DNA of 64,000 bases, from positions 5,912 to 69,911 of the forward strand of contig CAZAIB010000019.1 in NCBI GenBank assembly GCA_964485095.1. Reading direction: 5' to 3'. Each line of letters starts with the position of its first letter. The stretch's first letter is position 1. This stretch comes from CAYNWT01 sp964485095 (GTDB lineage Bacteria; Planctomycetota; Planctomycetia; Planctomycetales; Planctomycetaceae). The notes under the pieces were generated by a model. That model had not been told where the DNA came from. It saw nothing but the letters and a program-made list of their open reading frames with translations, and searched no databases. This document shows positions 45,325-54,638 of the stretch, piece after piece. Position numbers and translations under genes: made by a program.

Positions 45325-46772
45325 CTAGAACCGAAAGTAGATGAAAGGGTTGTAGGTACCAGCGGCAAGCCGCACGAGGCACATCATGAGCAGAATCGGT
45401 ATGGCAGTACGCGGTAGCCATTGAACGGCCGCTTGAAAGGGCACTTTCTGACGGCAGAATTTCACAGCCGGCAACGCGGCGACAATTCCAAAAATCAATC
45501 CGGCAACAACATCTGGCCGAAGAACAGCGGCAAGTTTCAGTCCAATGCCGGATGGGTTGGTGAGCCCCGCCATGGCAGCAAGGTAGTCCATTGCATAGGC
45601 CCAATCGGGTGCACGGAACATGCCCATGTAATTCCGAGGAATAGTACGACATAAGCATGCTGGAAAACTATTGGCAGCGACTGAATCAGTTTACCAAATC
45701 GACTGCGTTCCAAAGTCAACAACGCACCGTGCATGGCTCCCCACGCAACGAAATTCCAACTGGCACCGTGCCACAATCCGCAAAGTAAAAAGACCATCCA
45801 CAGGTTGAACGAAGTTCGAAATCCTGATCCGCGATTTCCCCCCAGCGGGATGTAGACGTAGTCGCGAAACCAGGTCGATAGCGAAATATGCCATCGCCTC
45901 CAGAAGTCCTGGAACGAACGAGCCGAATAAGGATGTGCGAAATTTTCGGGAAAGCGGAATCCAAACATGCGACCAAGACCGATCGCCATGTCTGAGTAGC
46001 CCGAGAAGTCAAAATAGATTTGCAGTGCGTACAACACGATGCCTACCCACGCCAGCAGCATGGAAATATTGCCTGGCTGCTGAGCGAAAATCGTATCCAC
46101 AGGTGTGGCGACGGTGTTCGCAAGCAGCATTTTTTTTGACAAGCCGATAATGAATCGTTCAACACCCGATCGAAACGAATCCCATGACAGATTGCGTTCG
46201 ACAAGGTCTTCGGCAACGTCTCGATACCGCACAATGGGGCCCGCAACCAGCTGCGGAAACAGGGAAACATAACATGCGAAGTCGATAAACCGATCGGTCG
46301 CTTTCACGTCGCCACGGTACACGTCGATCGAATAACTCATGGACTGAAACGTATAGAAGCTGATTCCCAACGGTAATGCGATTTGTGGTACTGATGCCGC
46401 AATCGAGTTTTGAATTCCCAGAGATGACAGGACTGCCTGCACGTTGTCTGCCGCGAAGTTGAAATACTTGAAAATTACCAGCGTAGTCAGGTTCGTCGCG
46501 ATGGACGCGGTGAGGGCCAGTCGTGAGTTTAAACCTTGTTCTCGTTTGCGGCTGATGACTTGTGCGCAGAAATAGTCGACGAACGTCGAGAACAACAACA
46601 CGCACACCAGTGTTTGTTCTCCCCACGTGTAGAAGAACAGGCTGGCCAAAAACAAAAACAGGTTCGCCCTGGGACGCCAATCCGTTTTCCTGCCGATTGC
46701 ATAGATGGCCAGGTAGACCAACAGGCAGATTGGCAGATAAAAGAATAAGAATACGGGTGCAGCGAATACCAT
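45325..46772 (-). CDS. MBOAT family O-acetyltransferase (AlgI-like), interrupted by a frameshift
   Basis: This polytopic membrane-bound O-acyltransferase brings acetyl groups across the membrane for the AlgJ-like partner. Family signatures are ALPLGISFYTFQSMSYSIDV, LFPQLVAGPIVRY, PYSARSFQDFWRRWHIS and the catalytic His region LLCGLWHGASWNF. The reading frame from ATG 46772 runs off into an unrelated tail ending at 45537. The true C-terminus (FRAPDWAYAMDY through GTYNPFIYFRF) continues in another frame to the stop at 45325. Adding one G to the GGG run at 45623-45625 restores ITWGMFRAPDW and gives about 482 aa, the usual length. It could be a sequencing error or a real mutation. Confidence 0.85.
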
Positions 46773-46805
46773 TGCGGTGCCATCACAAAGTGACAGCCAT
46801 CCTTC

Positions 46806-48806
46806 TTACTTCATAGTGTCGAACATTGTGTCGAGATAGCGATGGTTGAATCGCATTGTCTCGTACTCATCTGCCAGCGGGGCGAGTCGCTTCATCCACT
46901 GATAGGCAACCACTGTCTGATACTGTGCATCAGACAAACTCAGGCCGGTGGCCGTCACGAACTCCTGGAAAGAATCGCGAAGATGCTGGGGAAGGCCGCT
47001 TGTGTACTGCTTCCGAAGCTGATCGGGCAGTGATGTGCGAGTGCGGGTGGCTTCGCTGCTGACGAACAAAAACGACAGGTCATATCCAGCCAGTTCTGGT
47101 TGGAATCCAGTCCCCCAGTCGATGGCTCCCGTGAGGTCCGCTGATTTTTCGTCGAACATGAAGTTGGCGACTTTTGAATCTCCGTGCGACCAAACGGCTC
47201 CCTGGTAACTGTCGCTGAGATCTTTCAACACCTTGTCGGCAACACGGTTGGCGGTATCGGTCTGTTGCGGATTGGAAGCCAGTGACAGGATCGCTTGACG
47301 AGTGGGTTCGACTAGCTGTTCCAGCGACGTTTGTTGATCAGGCGAGCCCGTGTGCAGCTTGGCCAGGAAACCGGCCACGTTCTTCACACTGGTGCCGAAC
47401 AAATCTGAAGTCGCGGAAATCTTATCGCCACTCACACCGGGAAGCATCGAATAGGCGAAGTAATTCTGCCGTCCAAACTCCCCGTCGGCTCGGACCTTCG
47501 CAAACAGTTTTGACTGACTGTGCAACGGATGCTCTGGCTCAGCAACCTGCTTCAGAATCGCAGTCTCAGCCTGCAGTTCTTCCAGACCTCGTTTGTGAAT
47601 CGGCAGCTTGAGAATAAACGGCTCGCCAGGCGATCGAGCAATAACGGTGACGATTCCCATTTCGCCATTCATGCGATAGGTAAACCGATTCGTGCCCGAA
47701 CCGTTGTCTCCGGTTTGCGTGCGGACGTGAGTCAGCAGATTCTTCAAGTAGGAATCGCGTTTCTGATCGCTGGTGATCATGCCAAATGCATCAGGGAACC
47801 TGGCCGACAAGTATCCTTTGACCGTCTGGCGGAAACGACGGAACGCTGTCTTTTCCGGACGAGCGAAAGCGTCTTCCAACTGTGGCTTGTCGTCGAAGTC
47901 AATCATCCGCAACGGATGGTGATAGCCGGGACACGGGACGTAGAACTGCGTGTCCGCAAAACCACAATCGGACAACAGTTTGCGATACTGCCCAGGACCG
48001 TAGAGATAGTTTCGATACGACCCCTTGCCCTTCATCTTCGAATACAGATGAGCCAGCGTGCGCGGCAGCCACGGAACGAACCGCAGGTCGGTGTGACCGT
48101 CAGCGTTCATCGCCCAGGTCTTCCAGGCGTAGCGGTTCTCAATTCCCAGGAACAAACAACCATCGGGTTTCAGCACGCGGCGAATCTCGCGGAGAAACTC
48201 CATTTGAACTTCGCGTGGGTTACCCGGCAGTCCGCTGGGAACCCATTCCAGCACACCGTTCACGACCACAGCGTTGAATGAATCGTCTGGAAACGGCAGG
48301 TGCTTGCTGTCGCCGGCACACACCAACTGCAGGTTGTCCAGTTCATCCGCTTGCCGGCGAAGCCCCAGCAACTGCATTCGTTCCAACGTGCTGTCACAGG
48401 CCACCACATGCCCGCAAAACTGAGCCAGACTCCAGGCGAGTGTGCCCCAGCCGCAGCCCAGGTCCAGCACTTTCGAGTCACGATCGACGGGCAACAGATA
48501 CTGCCATCCGGCTCGACCGCGGCCAAGAATGTACTCACCCAATCGCGGCGGGGCGTCTCGTTTCCGCAAGTAGTCGCGAATCGACCCCTCAAGGTCCGTA
48601 CGTGATGCTTCAAGCAGCTGATGCATCTCGTCCTGAGGAAACTCACCGTAATACGTATCGTTGTTCTGACGAAGGACGGGGATACCGTCTTTGACGCCGA
48701 ATTCCGCGTTGCATTTCGGACAGGCAACCTTCTGCTCAGTCACGCTGGGAACCCCCAGGCAATTCGGACAGACGATGCTTACATTGTTTTCCATCGTTTC
48801 GGTCAC
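46806..48806 (-). CDS. methyltransferase-kinase (APH-like) fusion with zinc ribbon, 666 aa
   Basis: Three parts are visible. A Trm112-like zinc ribbon has C13/C16 and C29/C32. A class I methyltransferase covers about 95-290 with VLDLGCGWG at 113-121 and VVVNGVLEWVP at about 180-190. A kinase-like phosphotransferase covers about 365-666 with FILKLP (K400), HGDSKVANF at 541-549 and IDWG at 562-565, the catalytic Asp, Asn and metal-binding Asp all kept. Such an MT plus kinase order recalls WbdD, which caps O-antigen chains with methyl phosphate. I infer a possible chain-terminating role, but the phosphotransferase part looks more like aminoglycoside/choline kinases. Confidence 0.85.
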   Translation of the reverse strand: MTETMENNVSIVCPNCLGVPSVTEQKVACPKCNAEFGVKDGIPVLRQNNDTYYGEFPQDEMHQLLEASRTDLEGSIRDYLRKRDAPPRLGEYILGRGRAGWQYLLPVDRDSKVLDLGCGWGTLAWSLAQFCGHVVACDSTLERMQLLGLRRQADELDNLQLVCAGDSKHLPFPDDSFNAVVVNGVLEWVPSGLPGNPREVQMEFLREIRRVLKPDGCLFLGIENRYAWKTWAMNADGHTDLRFVPWLPRTLAHLYSKMKGKGSYRNYLYGPGQYRKLLSDCGFADTQFYVPCPGYHHPLRMIDFDDKPQLEDAFARPEKTAFRRFRQTVKGYLSARFPDAFGMITSDQKRDSYLKNLLTHVRTQTGDNGSGTNRFTYRMNGEMGIVTVIARSPGEPFILKLPIHKRGLEELQAETAILKQVAEPEHPLHSQSKLFAKVRADGEFGRQNYFAYSMLPGVSGDKISATSDLFGTSVKNVAGFLAKLHTGSPDQQTSLEQLVEPTRQAILSLASNPQQTDTANRVADKVLKDLSDSYQGAVWSHGDSKVANFMFDEKSADLTGAIDWGTGFQPELAGYDLSFLFVSSEATRTRTSLPDQLRKQYTSGLPQHLRDSFQEFVTATGLSLSDAQYQTVVAYQWMKRLAPLADEYETMRFNHRYLDTMFDTMK

Positions 48807-48842
48807 GGCCGGAATTTCTTTCGAATTGAGTCAACTATCACT

Positions 48843-50045
48843 TCAGGTTCCCGACACAGCAGGAATCTGAAGCTGTGGTTTGTTTGCCATCGAGAGCGTC
48901 TCATCGATGATGTCCGCGATTCGCTGAGAATACGCGGCTTCGGTGTATCGTTCGTTGGCATCAATAACGGCACGTTCGACAAGCCGGTCACGACGGGCGG
49001 CGTCAGTCATCAGCGACAACAATGAATCCGCAAGCGCAGCGGTATCGTCGTAAGGAACAAGCAACGCGTTCTCATCGTGTCGAACAATTTCCCTCAGACC
49101 TCCGACAGCAGAAGCCACCAGTGGAGTTCGCGTGGCGAAGCACTCGATTGCGGTTCGACCAAAGGGTTCAGAAAGCGACGGTACACAACAGGCGTCGCAA
49201 CCATGGTAGAAACTCAACATGTCACTAATCGCGCCGGTGAAGATGACGTGACCGTCCAACGGACCCTTCGTCGTCATCTCAACCATCGAGTTGGCGAACC
49301 CGGAATCAATGGCCCCGGTGATTACAAACTGGCAGGTTGGCAGCTGTTCAAGAATTCTCGGTATCGCCCGGAACAGAAACTCATGTCCCTTCACCAAACG
49401 CAAAGTTCCCGGGAGTCCAATCAGCGGCACGTCTGTCGGCAAACCAAGGTTCGCTCGACTCTGCGCCTGCTCGCCACGTGGAGCAAAGAACTTTGGATCG
49501 ACAGCGTTTGGGACATTCTCCGCGACCGCTGTATTGCCGGCTCCGAAGACATTGGCGGCCACCGCCGATGAATTGACGACAAGCCTGGTCGAGAACTCGA
49601 TAATCCGTCCGCGCACGTATGACTTTGCGAAACCTGCAGGCCAGGACAGTTCGCCATGATCGTCAGCGAACAACTCACGGACGTGCCACACGACCGGGAT
49701 ACCCAGTCGACTTGCCGCTCGTGCAGCCGCGTAGCTCACCAGTGTGTTGATGTAGACCAGGTCTGGTTTTGTGCGTTTAAAGGCTTCCTCGAAAGCTGCA
49801 GACGCGAGTTGTTCGGCTCGCATGTTTTTCACGAATCGAAGTAAGCCTGGAGCGCGAAGCCAGTTGCGGTGTTCGACAACATGCGTGGTGCAAGCGTCAC
49901 TGCGCTGACTCTCAACGAACGGTCCGTCGAATCCAAAGAAGACGTCGACATCCCAACCACGTTCGATCATGCCGTCGGAAATCATCTGACCGCTGATCGT
50001 CGAGCCACCAAAGTTCGAACTGTATTGGACCAACGCTAGCCGCAC
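48843..50045 (-). CDS. GT4 glycosyltransferase, 400 aa
   Basis: The start GTG 50045 (MRLALVQYSSNFGGSTISGQ) has a strong GGGAGG 5 bases upstream; an upstream TTG is open but overlaps that Shine-Dalgarno. The C-domain has LPGTLRLVKGHEFLFRAI, FVITGAIDSG and PSLSEPFGRTAIECFATRTP with the conserved Glu pair. No membrane segment. Donor unknown. It overlaps the pyruvyl transferase gene by 10 bases. Confidence 0.88.
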   Translation of the reverse strand: MRLALVQYSSNFGGSTISGQMISDGMIERGWDVDVFFGFDGPFVESQRSDACTTHVVEHRNWLRAPGLLRFVKNMRAEQLASAAFEEAFKRTKPDLVYINTLVSYAAARAASRLGIPVVWHVRELFADDHGELSWPAGFAKSYVRGRIIEFSTRLVVNSSAVAANVFGAGNTAVAENVPNAVDPKFFAPRGEQAQSRANLGLPTDVPLIGLPGTLRLVKGHEFLFRAIPRILEQLPTCQFVITGAIDSGFANSMVEMTTKGPLDGHVIFTGAISDMLSFYHGCDACCVPSLSEPFGRTAIECFATRTPLVASAVGGLREIVRHDENALLVPYDDTAALADSLLSLMTDAARRDRLVERAVIDANERYTEAAYSQRIADIIDETLSMANKPQLQIPAVSGT

Positions 50046-51178
50046 GTTGCCTCCCAACCGATCGCCGAATCAACACGTTGCCACATCGTTTCCAACTGAG
50101 CCTTCAGCGATTTGCGCGTTGTTGCCAGACTTTCACGTGTCTGAGTCTGAAAAGTGGAATCCAAATGCGACTCGACTTTCTGGCGTAGAACATTGTCGGA
50201 TGCGTCGAGATTCAGAACCGATTCAGGGCACCCGAAGTCATTCAACAGCATCTCGTACTTATGGCTCCAACCGGTCGCAAGAACCGGGACACCGGAAGAC
50301 AAAGCACTCACCAGCGAATGAAAACGTGAGCCAACGACCAGTGCCGCTTCTGAGATCGTATGCTTCAGCGATAGGGGGTTTGGATCCTGAACGACTTCAA
50401 TCGGCTGTTGCAGGCCTTCTTGAATTTGCGGCACAAGATTTCGATCTTCGGCAGCGTCGTGCAAGAGAATTTTTGCCGTGTGCTGTGACTCCTGCACAGC
50501 CCGAATGCACGTTTGAAGTAAGGGGATGTATTGCCCCGCCTGTGCAGAATCCGATTTGTCCAACATTCGTGTATTCGGCACAAACAAGACGTTTTCAGAC
50601 TTTGACTGCGTCGTATCGTTGCTGGAAATACCGATCGTGATATCCGGGCACAGCAAGACATTTTCTCGCTGCCCAAAGTGTTTCACAATGTGATCGAGCG
50701 ACGCCTGGTCTCGCGGACAAATCAAATCGCTGCGATCAACGATACGACCGAACGCGGCCCGAAGCTCGGCGTTTTCAAATGGACCGAATGCCTGCGGCAG
50801 TAGCACAACTTTCTTGCCGAGGCTCTTCCAGGTTTCTACCTGATCAGCAAAGTCAATCGTCCTCTTCGCCGGATGCTGGTCTCCAAAAGCGAACCCTGAA
50901 ATATCCAACACCGCATCCAGGTCGGCATCTTCGTAGACACCTAACGACTTTCGGAAAGACGCCGGAGTCAACGACATGGCAAGTCGAGTTCGTCCCCAGC
51001 GTTTCCAATCCAGCTTTGTGGCCAGATTGTATCGCAGTCGATCGGCGACACTACCAAACCACGGCGTCACCGCCAGCGTGACATCCGAGTCGGGAACACC
51101 GTAGTGATCGCGAACAGTCGCCAGCATCAGTTCGGCACCCTTGTTCCGGGTACTCGCGCCTGTGACCTCAATGATCAT
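50036..51178 (-). CDS. polysaccharide pyruvyl transferase family protein, 380 aa
   Basis: This family moves pyruvate from phosphoenolpyruvate to a sugar, giving an acidic ketal. The N-terminus MIIEVTGASTRNKGAELML has the NxGAE-type motif, and KKVVLLPQAFGPFENAE, LICPRDQASLDHI and VGSRFHSLVSALSSGVPVL are family features (the late SRFH motif). I choose ATG 51178, which overlaps the upstream stop by 4 nt; the longer frame adds 58 residues with no coding look. Confidence 0.9.
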   Translation of the reverse strand: MIIEVTGASTRNKGAELMLATVRDHYGVPDSDVTLAVTPWFGSVADRLRYNLATKLDWKRWGRTRLAMSLTPASFRKSLGVYEDADLDAVLDISGFAFGDQHPAKRTIDFADQVETWKSLGKKVVLLPQAFGPFENAELRAAFGRIVDRSDLICPRDQASLDHIVKHFGQRENVLLCPDITIGISSNDTTQSKSENVLFVPNTRMLDKSDSAQAGQYIPLLQTCIRAVQESQHTAKILLHDAAEDRNLVPQIQEGLQQPIEVVQDPNPLSLKHTISEAALVVGSRFHSLVSALSSGVPVLATGWSHKYEMLLNDFGCPESVLNLDASDNVLRQKVESHLDSTFQTQTRESLATTRKSLKAQLETMWQRVDSAIGWEATCG

Positions 51179-52101
51179 TCGTCGTCGCCAGTCCAGCCGG
51201 CAGGCTTCAGTGGTTTCCAAACACCAGACCGCGTGTATTCTTTCAAAGACCACTGCTTCGGCTCTGTGTCTCCGCCCGTCCAAACACACAAACCACACAC
51301 ACCCACATCGACCGAGTGCGAAAAATCCGGCAGACGCCTGAGATGATTCCAACCGTCCAGCATGTCCTGCGACCAGTAGATGTCGTCGAACGCAACGATC
51401 GCGTTTTCGTTCAGATGCGGTTTAATTCGTTCGTAATAGTGAATCGTTGCGGTCTTCTCATGGTGCCCATCAATCCATGCGAAGTCGATTCCATCAGTCA
51501 GCGTTGGTAACAGGTGATCCAGAGCATCATTGAAGAACTCGTTATAGATCTCGCCGTCAGGGTTCACGGTATGCACGGAAGCTCTGGCGATTTCCGACAG
51601 CTCTTTGGAAGCCTCCATCGTGATAAAGCGTTTGCAGCCCGGCACAGACGCCAGGTAGCTGGCACCAATCCCAACGCACGACCCAAACTCCATCAGGGTC
51701 TTCGCCCCTGTTTCTTTTGCAACCAGATGGATCATCTGGCCAACGTCGGCGGGAACACTGGTCCCCATTGCAAGATGACGAGCCGTGAACGATTTACGTT
51801 CGCCGGGCGCGGTGAGAGTTTCGCCTTCTGCTGCCGGTTTGGGTGAGTAGTACACTGGCACCTGCTCGTCGCCGCGATCCGCAATTTTCTGGCGAACCCC
51901 TTCAACGGTTCGAAACACTTCCGCAGATGTTGGTGGAATGCGGCGCGAGATTGCAGCTTCAAGCCCTGGCTTCAATTCGGCTGGCATCCCTTCACGAACG
52001 AAGCGATCCAGCACGGCCAGGCCTTCGTTCGCTCTCTTCTTCTGAGCGAAATTACGGCGAACGCGCCGGAGCGGCTTACGAATCAGATTTAACAATGACA
52101 T
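51175..52101 (-). CDS. class I SAM-dependent methyltransferase, 308 aa
   Basis: A basic N-terminus (LIRKPLRRVRRNF) is followed by a helical region and an O-methyltransferase/Methyltransf_24-type domain: TLMEFGSCVGIGASYLAS is the SAM-binding motif, FAWIDGHHEKTATIHYYE is the strand 4 to 5 motif and VAFDDIYW a metal- or substrate-site region. It may methylate a sugar hydroxyl. ATG 52101 (MSLLNLIRKP) is preferred over the longer open frame because the extra 40 residues lack coding character. Confidence 0.87.
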   Translation of the reverse strand: MSLLNLIRKPLRRVRRNFAQKKRANEGLAVLDRFVREGMPAELKPGLEAAISRRIPPTSAEVFRTVEGVRQKIADRGDEQVPVYYSPKPAAEGETLTAPGERKSFTARHLAMGTSVPADVGQMIHLVAKETGAKTLMEFGSCVGIGASYLASVPGCKRFITMEASKELSEIARASVHTVNPDGEIYNEFFNDALDHLLPTLTDGIDFAWIDGHHEKTATIHYYERIKPHLNENAIVAFDDIYWSQDMLDGWNHLRRLPDFSHSVDVGVCGLCVWTGGDTEPKQWSLKEYTRSGVWKPLKPAGWTGDDE

Positions 52102-52171
52102 GCTGATAGGCTTCAAAAATGAACATGGAGGCGAAGCGGGACAGTCTGGCTGAGCGCAACCAGGAGAACCA

Positions 52172-53146
52172 TCAGATGTTCTCGAACTCTTTGCCCCAAT
52201 ACGGCGTGAGCGAATAGCCAAGTAACTCGGACAATCCCGCGTTTCGCTTTACAAAGTAGTCCGTAAGAAACTTACGGCTCTCGTCGCCCATCGGTTTTGG
52301 TTTCACTGGGCGCATCGGATTAACGGTCCGCAGGATCTTGTCGATGTAACCCCACCGTCGCGGGATTACATCTTTCACATTGCCAGGCAAGAAGTTCGTG
52401 TGCTTGTAGCCGATAAATGTTCGCATCAAACGGTTGTGCAGCAACTTCAGCTTCTTGAACCGAGGCGTGCTGCCCAGGTTCTTCGCGCTGCTTTCCGGTA
52501 CCAGCGGCGTTTCACTCAGACCGAGAAACCCCAGGACTTCATGGAATACGATCTCTGGCTCTTTCACAAGCTGCTCAAACAACACGACCTTGATCTGCGA
52601 CGCATCAAAGCGGTCAAAGTAGGCCTGCAACTGTTCTCGATAGAAACTCCGCTGCAGCAATGGAACCGTCTGGAATCGCAAGCAATCTTCGAATGAATAG
52701 AACGCCCTGCCAGATCGCACCCAGTGCCAGTAGTGCGAATAGGTTCTCTCAACAGGATTGCGAAGAAGGAAGATAAGTTTGACACCCGGCAATAAGTTGG
52801 CGATCCGCTGCGGCGCGTGCTCTGCTGCAAGGTATGTGGGAGTATCTTCGCCAATCAAATGATTGGTCTCAGCAGGTTCGAAAAATGCTGAGTACCAGTC
52901 CAGGTATTCGTCAAAAAAGCGTTCGTAGTCGTACGAGATCCACTCGCCGTTTCCACGAGGGTAGACGAATTCAGGCTGCTGAACGAAGTCATCGACCGAA
53001 AAGAACTTCAGCTCGTAGTCTGGGATAAACACGTCCGGATGGCGACCAAGCATGTGATGCAGCGAAGTCGTCGCACACTTCATCCCACCCCCAATAATGA
53101 AGTCCGGAACGCGGTGCTTCCTACCATTGTGAGTAATGTTTGCCAT
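52172..53146 (-). CDS. heparan-type sulfotransferase domain protein, 324 aa
   Basis: The 5'-PSB loop is FIIGGGMKCATTSLHHML at about 16-33, and the 3'-PB segment LIFLLRNPVERTYSHYWHW carries the conserved Arg and Ser. It belongs to the Sulfotransfer_1/heparan N-deacetylase-sulfotransferase type. ATG 53146 (MANITHNGRKHRVPDF) is chosen because the upstream 46 codons look non-coding and overlap wzx. This is the second sulfotransferase in the cluster. Confidence 0.88.
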   Translation of the reverse strand: MANITHNGRKHRVPDFIIGGGMKCATTSLHHMLGRHPDVFIPDYELKFFSVDDFVQQPEFVYPRGNGEWISYDYERFFDEYLDWYSAFFEPAETNHLIGEDTPTYLAAEHAPQRIANLLPGVKLIFLLRNPVERTYSHYWHWVRSGRAFYSFEDCLRFQTVPLLQRSFYREQLQAYFDRFDASQIKVVLFEQLVKEPEIVFHEVLGFLGLSETPLVPESSAKNLGSTPRFKKLKLLHNRLMRTFIGYKHTNFLPGNVKDVIPRRWGYIDKILRTVNPMRPVKPKPMGDESRKFLTDYFVKRNAGLSELLGYSLTPYWGKEFENI

Positions 53147-53159
53147 CAGGACTGGACGG

Positions 53160-54638
53160 TCAGACGACCTGATTTTCCAGACGGCGGAGCCTGTTTGCTC
53201 GAAGCTCACGCGCGAACGAAACACCCTGAGCCAGCGATTCGTTACCCATCCAGTGACAGACACCAAGATACACGGTCGCCCCAACGGCGAAATACGTGAC
53301 TAGTTCAACGTACGGGTTCGTGTTGACGTATGACTGAACCCCCAGGACAACCAAAGCGGCCAGGGCTGCGGGGATGACGCAGGAGCAAATCGCGGTCACT
53401 TGCTCACGGACTGTGGTTTCTGTTCGGGCTGCAACTTTGCGGAAGTAGACCAAAGAGAACACAGCCAAAGTCATCGCCTCGCCGAAGATCATTGCGAGAA
53501 TACCAAACCGATGACTTACGGCGAGCACGGCCAGTGAGGTAGCTCGGCTCATCAGTTGCAGCCGGATGGCGTCGTTTAAATTGTTCGTAGCTTTCAACGC
53601 AGTTGTGCACGCTTTCCGCAGTGGCACAAGTGCCCCTATCATGCACATCATGCGGAGGTAGGGCACGCAGCCAAGCCACTTTGCAGTCAACAGTGCTTCC
53701 ACCAACGACGGCGCTGCACACGCCAGAAATACCATCGTAGGCGTAATCAGGAACCCGAGCAGTCTGAGAGCTCTTAGATGTAGGTTGGTCAGATCTCGTG
53801 CCGATTCCTGAACACGCGACATCGCGGGGTAAATTACCAGGTTCAATGGCTGAACCACGTTCATCATCCCAAAGTCCATCAACGACTTGCCTCGCCCGTA
53901 CAGACCAAGGACTGCCGGAGCAAACATCCGACCGATGACCACCTCGTGCAAATGCTGAAAACTCGTTTCGACAATGCTGAGAAATGAAACACGACTTCCG
54001 AACGAGAACAGCTTCGACAGACTGTCCATGCTGTAGACAAGCCTCGGCCTGAAGTTTCCAAGCGCCCAAAACATCGCGCACTTTAACGTGCCAGTGACAA
54101 ACGCCTGGATCGCCAGACTCCAAACGCCCAGCCCATACCAGGCACAAGTGATTCCGGTAACTCCACCAACAACCATCGAGATCACCGATAGTCGGGTCGG
54201 TGTCTTAAAATCCAAATTGCGCGTGTACAGAACCGCTTGAATCGCAGACAGGGCACCTGTAATGACACCCAACCCAGTAAAACGAACCAGTGAGGTCAGG
54301 ATCGGCTGCGAGTAAAACTCAGCGATATAGGGTGCTCCGCAAAACAAAGCGACGTAAATGACCAGACTGAAAGCAAGGTTGGTATAGAACGCAGTTTGGC
54401 AGTCGGCGTCTGTAATGTCCTTTTTCTGCACCAACGCAGAACTGAAGCCCGCGTCGACCAACTTCTTCGACAATGCTCCAAAGATGATCACCATCCCCAA
54501 CAAACCATAGTCGTCCGGTGTCAACAGCCGAACCATGATCAACGTCAGAAAGAATCGTAGCCCCTGTTGTGAGCATCGTTGCAGGAAGCTCCACGCAAGG
54601 GCGTTTTTGATTCCGGTTTTCTTTTTCTCAACGGTCAC
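53160..54638 (-). CDS. lipopolysaccharide/polysaccharide flippase (Wzx/WzxC-like), 492 aa
   Basis: About 12-14 membrane segments of the MATE-related polysaccharide exporter family, starting KKKTGIKNALAWSFLQRCSQQ, then RLLTPDDYGLLGMVIIFG and GFSSALVQKKDITDAD, are clear WzxC-type features. It flips lipid-linked repeat units to the periplasm. I choose GTG 54638 because it overlaps the nitroreductase stop as GTGA; a start 10 codons earlier is open. Confidence 0.9.
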   Translation of the reverse strand: MTVEKKKTGIKNALAWSFLQRCSQQGLRFFLTLIMVRLLTPDDYGLLGMVIIFGALSKKLVDAGFSSALVQKKDITDADCQTAFYTNLAFSLVIYVALFCGAPYIAEFYSQPILTSLVRFTGLGVITGALSAIQAVLYTRNLDFKTPTRLSVISMVVGGVTGITCAWYGLGVWSLAIQAFVTGTLKCAMFWALGNFRPRLVYSMDSLSKLFSFGSRVSFLSIVETSFQHLHEVVIGRMFAPAVLGLYGRGKSLMDFGMMNVVQPLNLVIYPAMSRVQESARDLTNLHLRALRLLGFLITPTMVFLACAAPSLVEALLTAKWLGCVPYLRMMCMIGALVPLRKACTTALKATNNLNDAIRLQLMSRATSLAVLAVSHRFGILAMIFGEAMTLAVFSLVYFRKVAARTETTVREQVTAICSCVIPAALAALVVLGVQSYVNTNPYVELVTYFAVGATVYLGVCHWMGNESLAQGVSFARELRANRLRRLENQVV

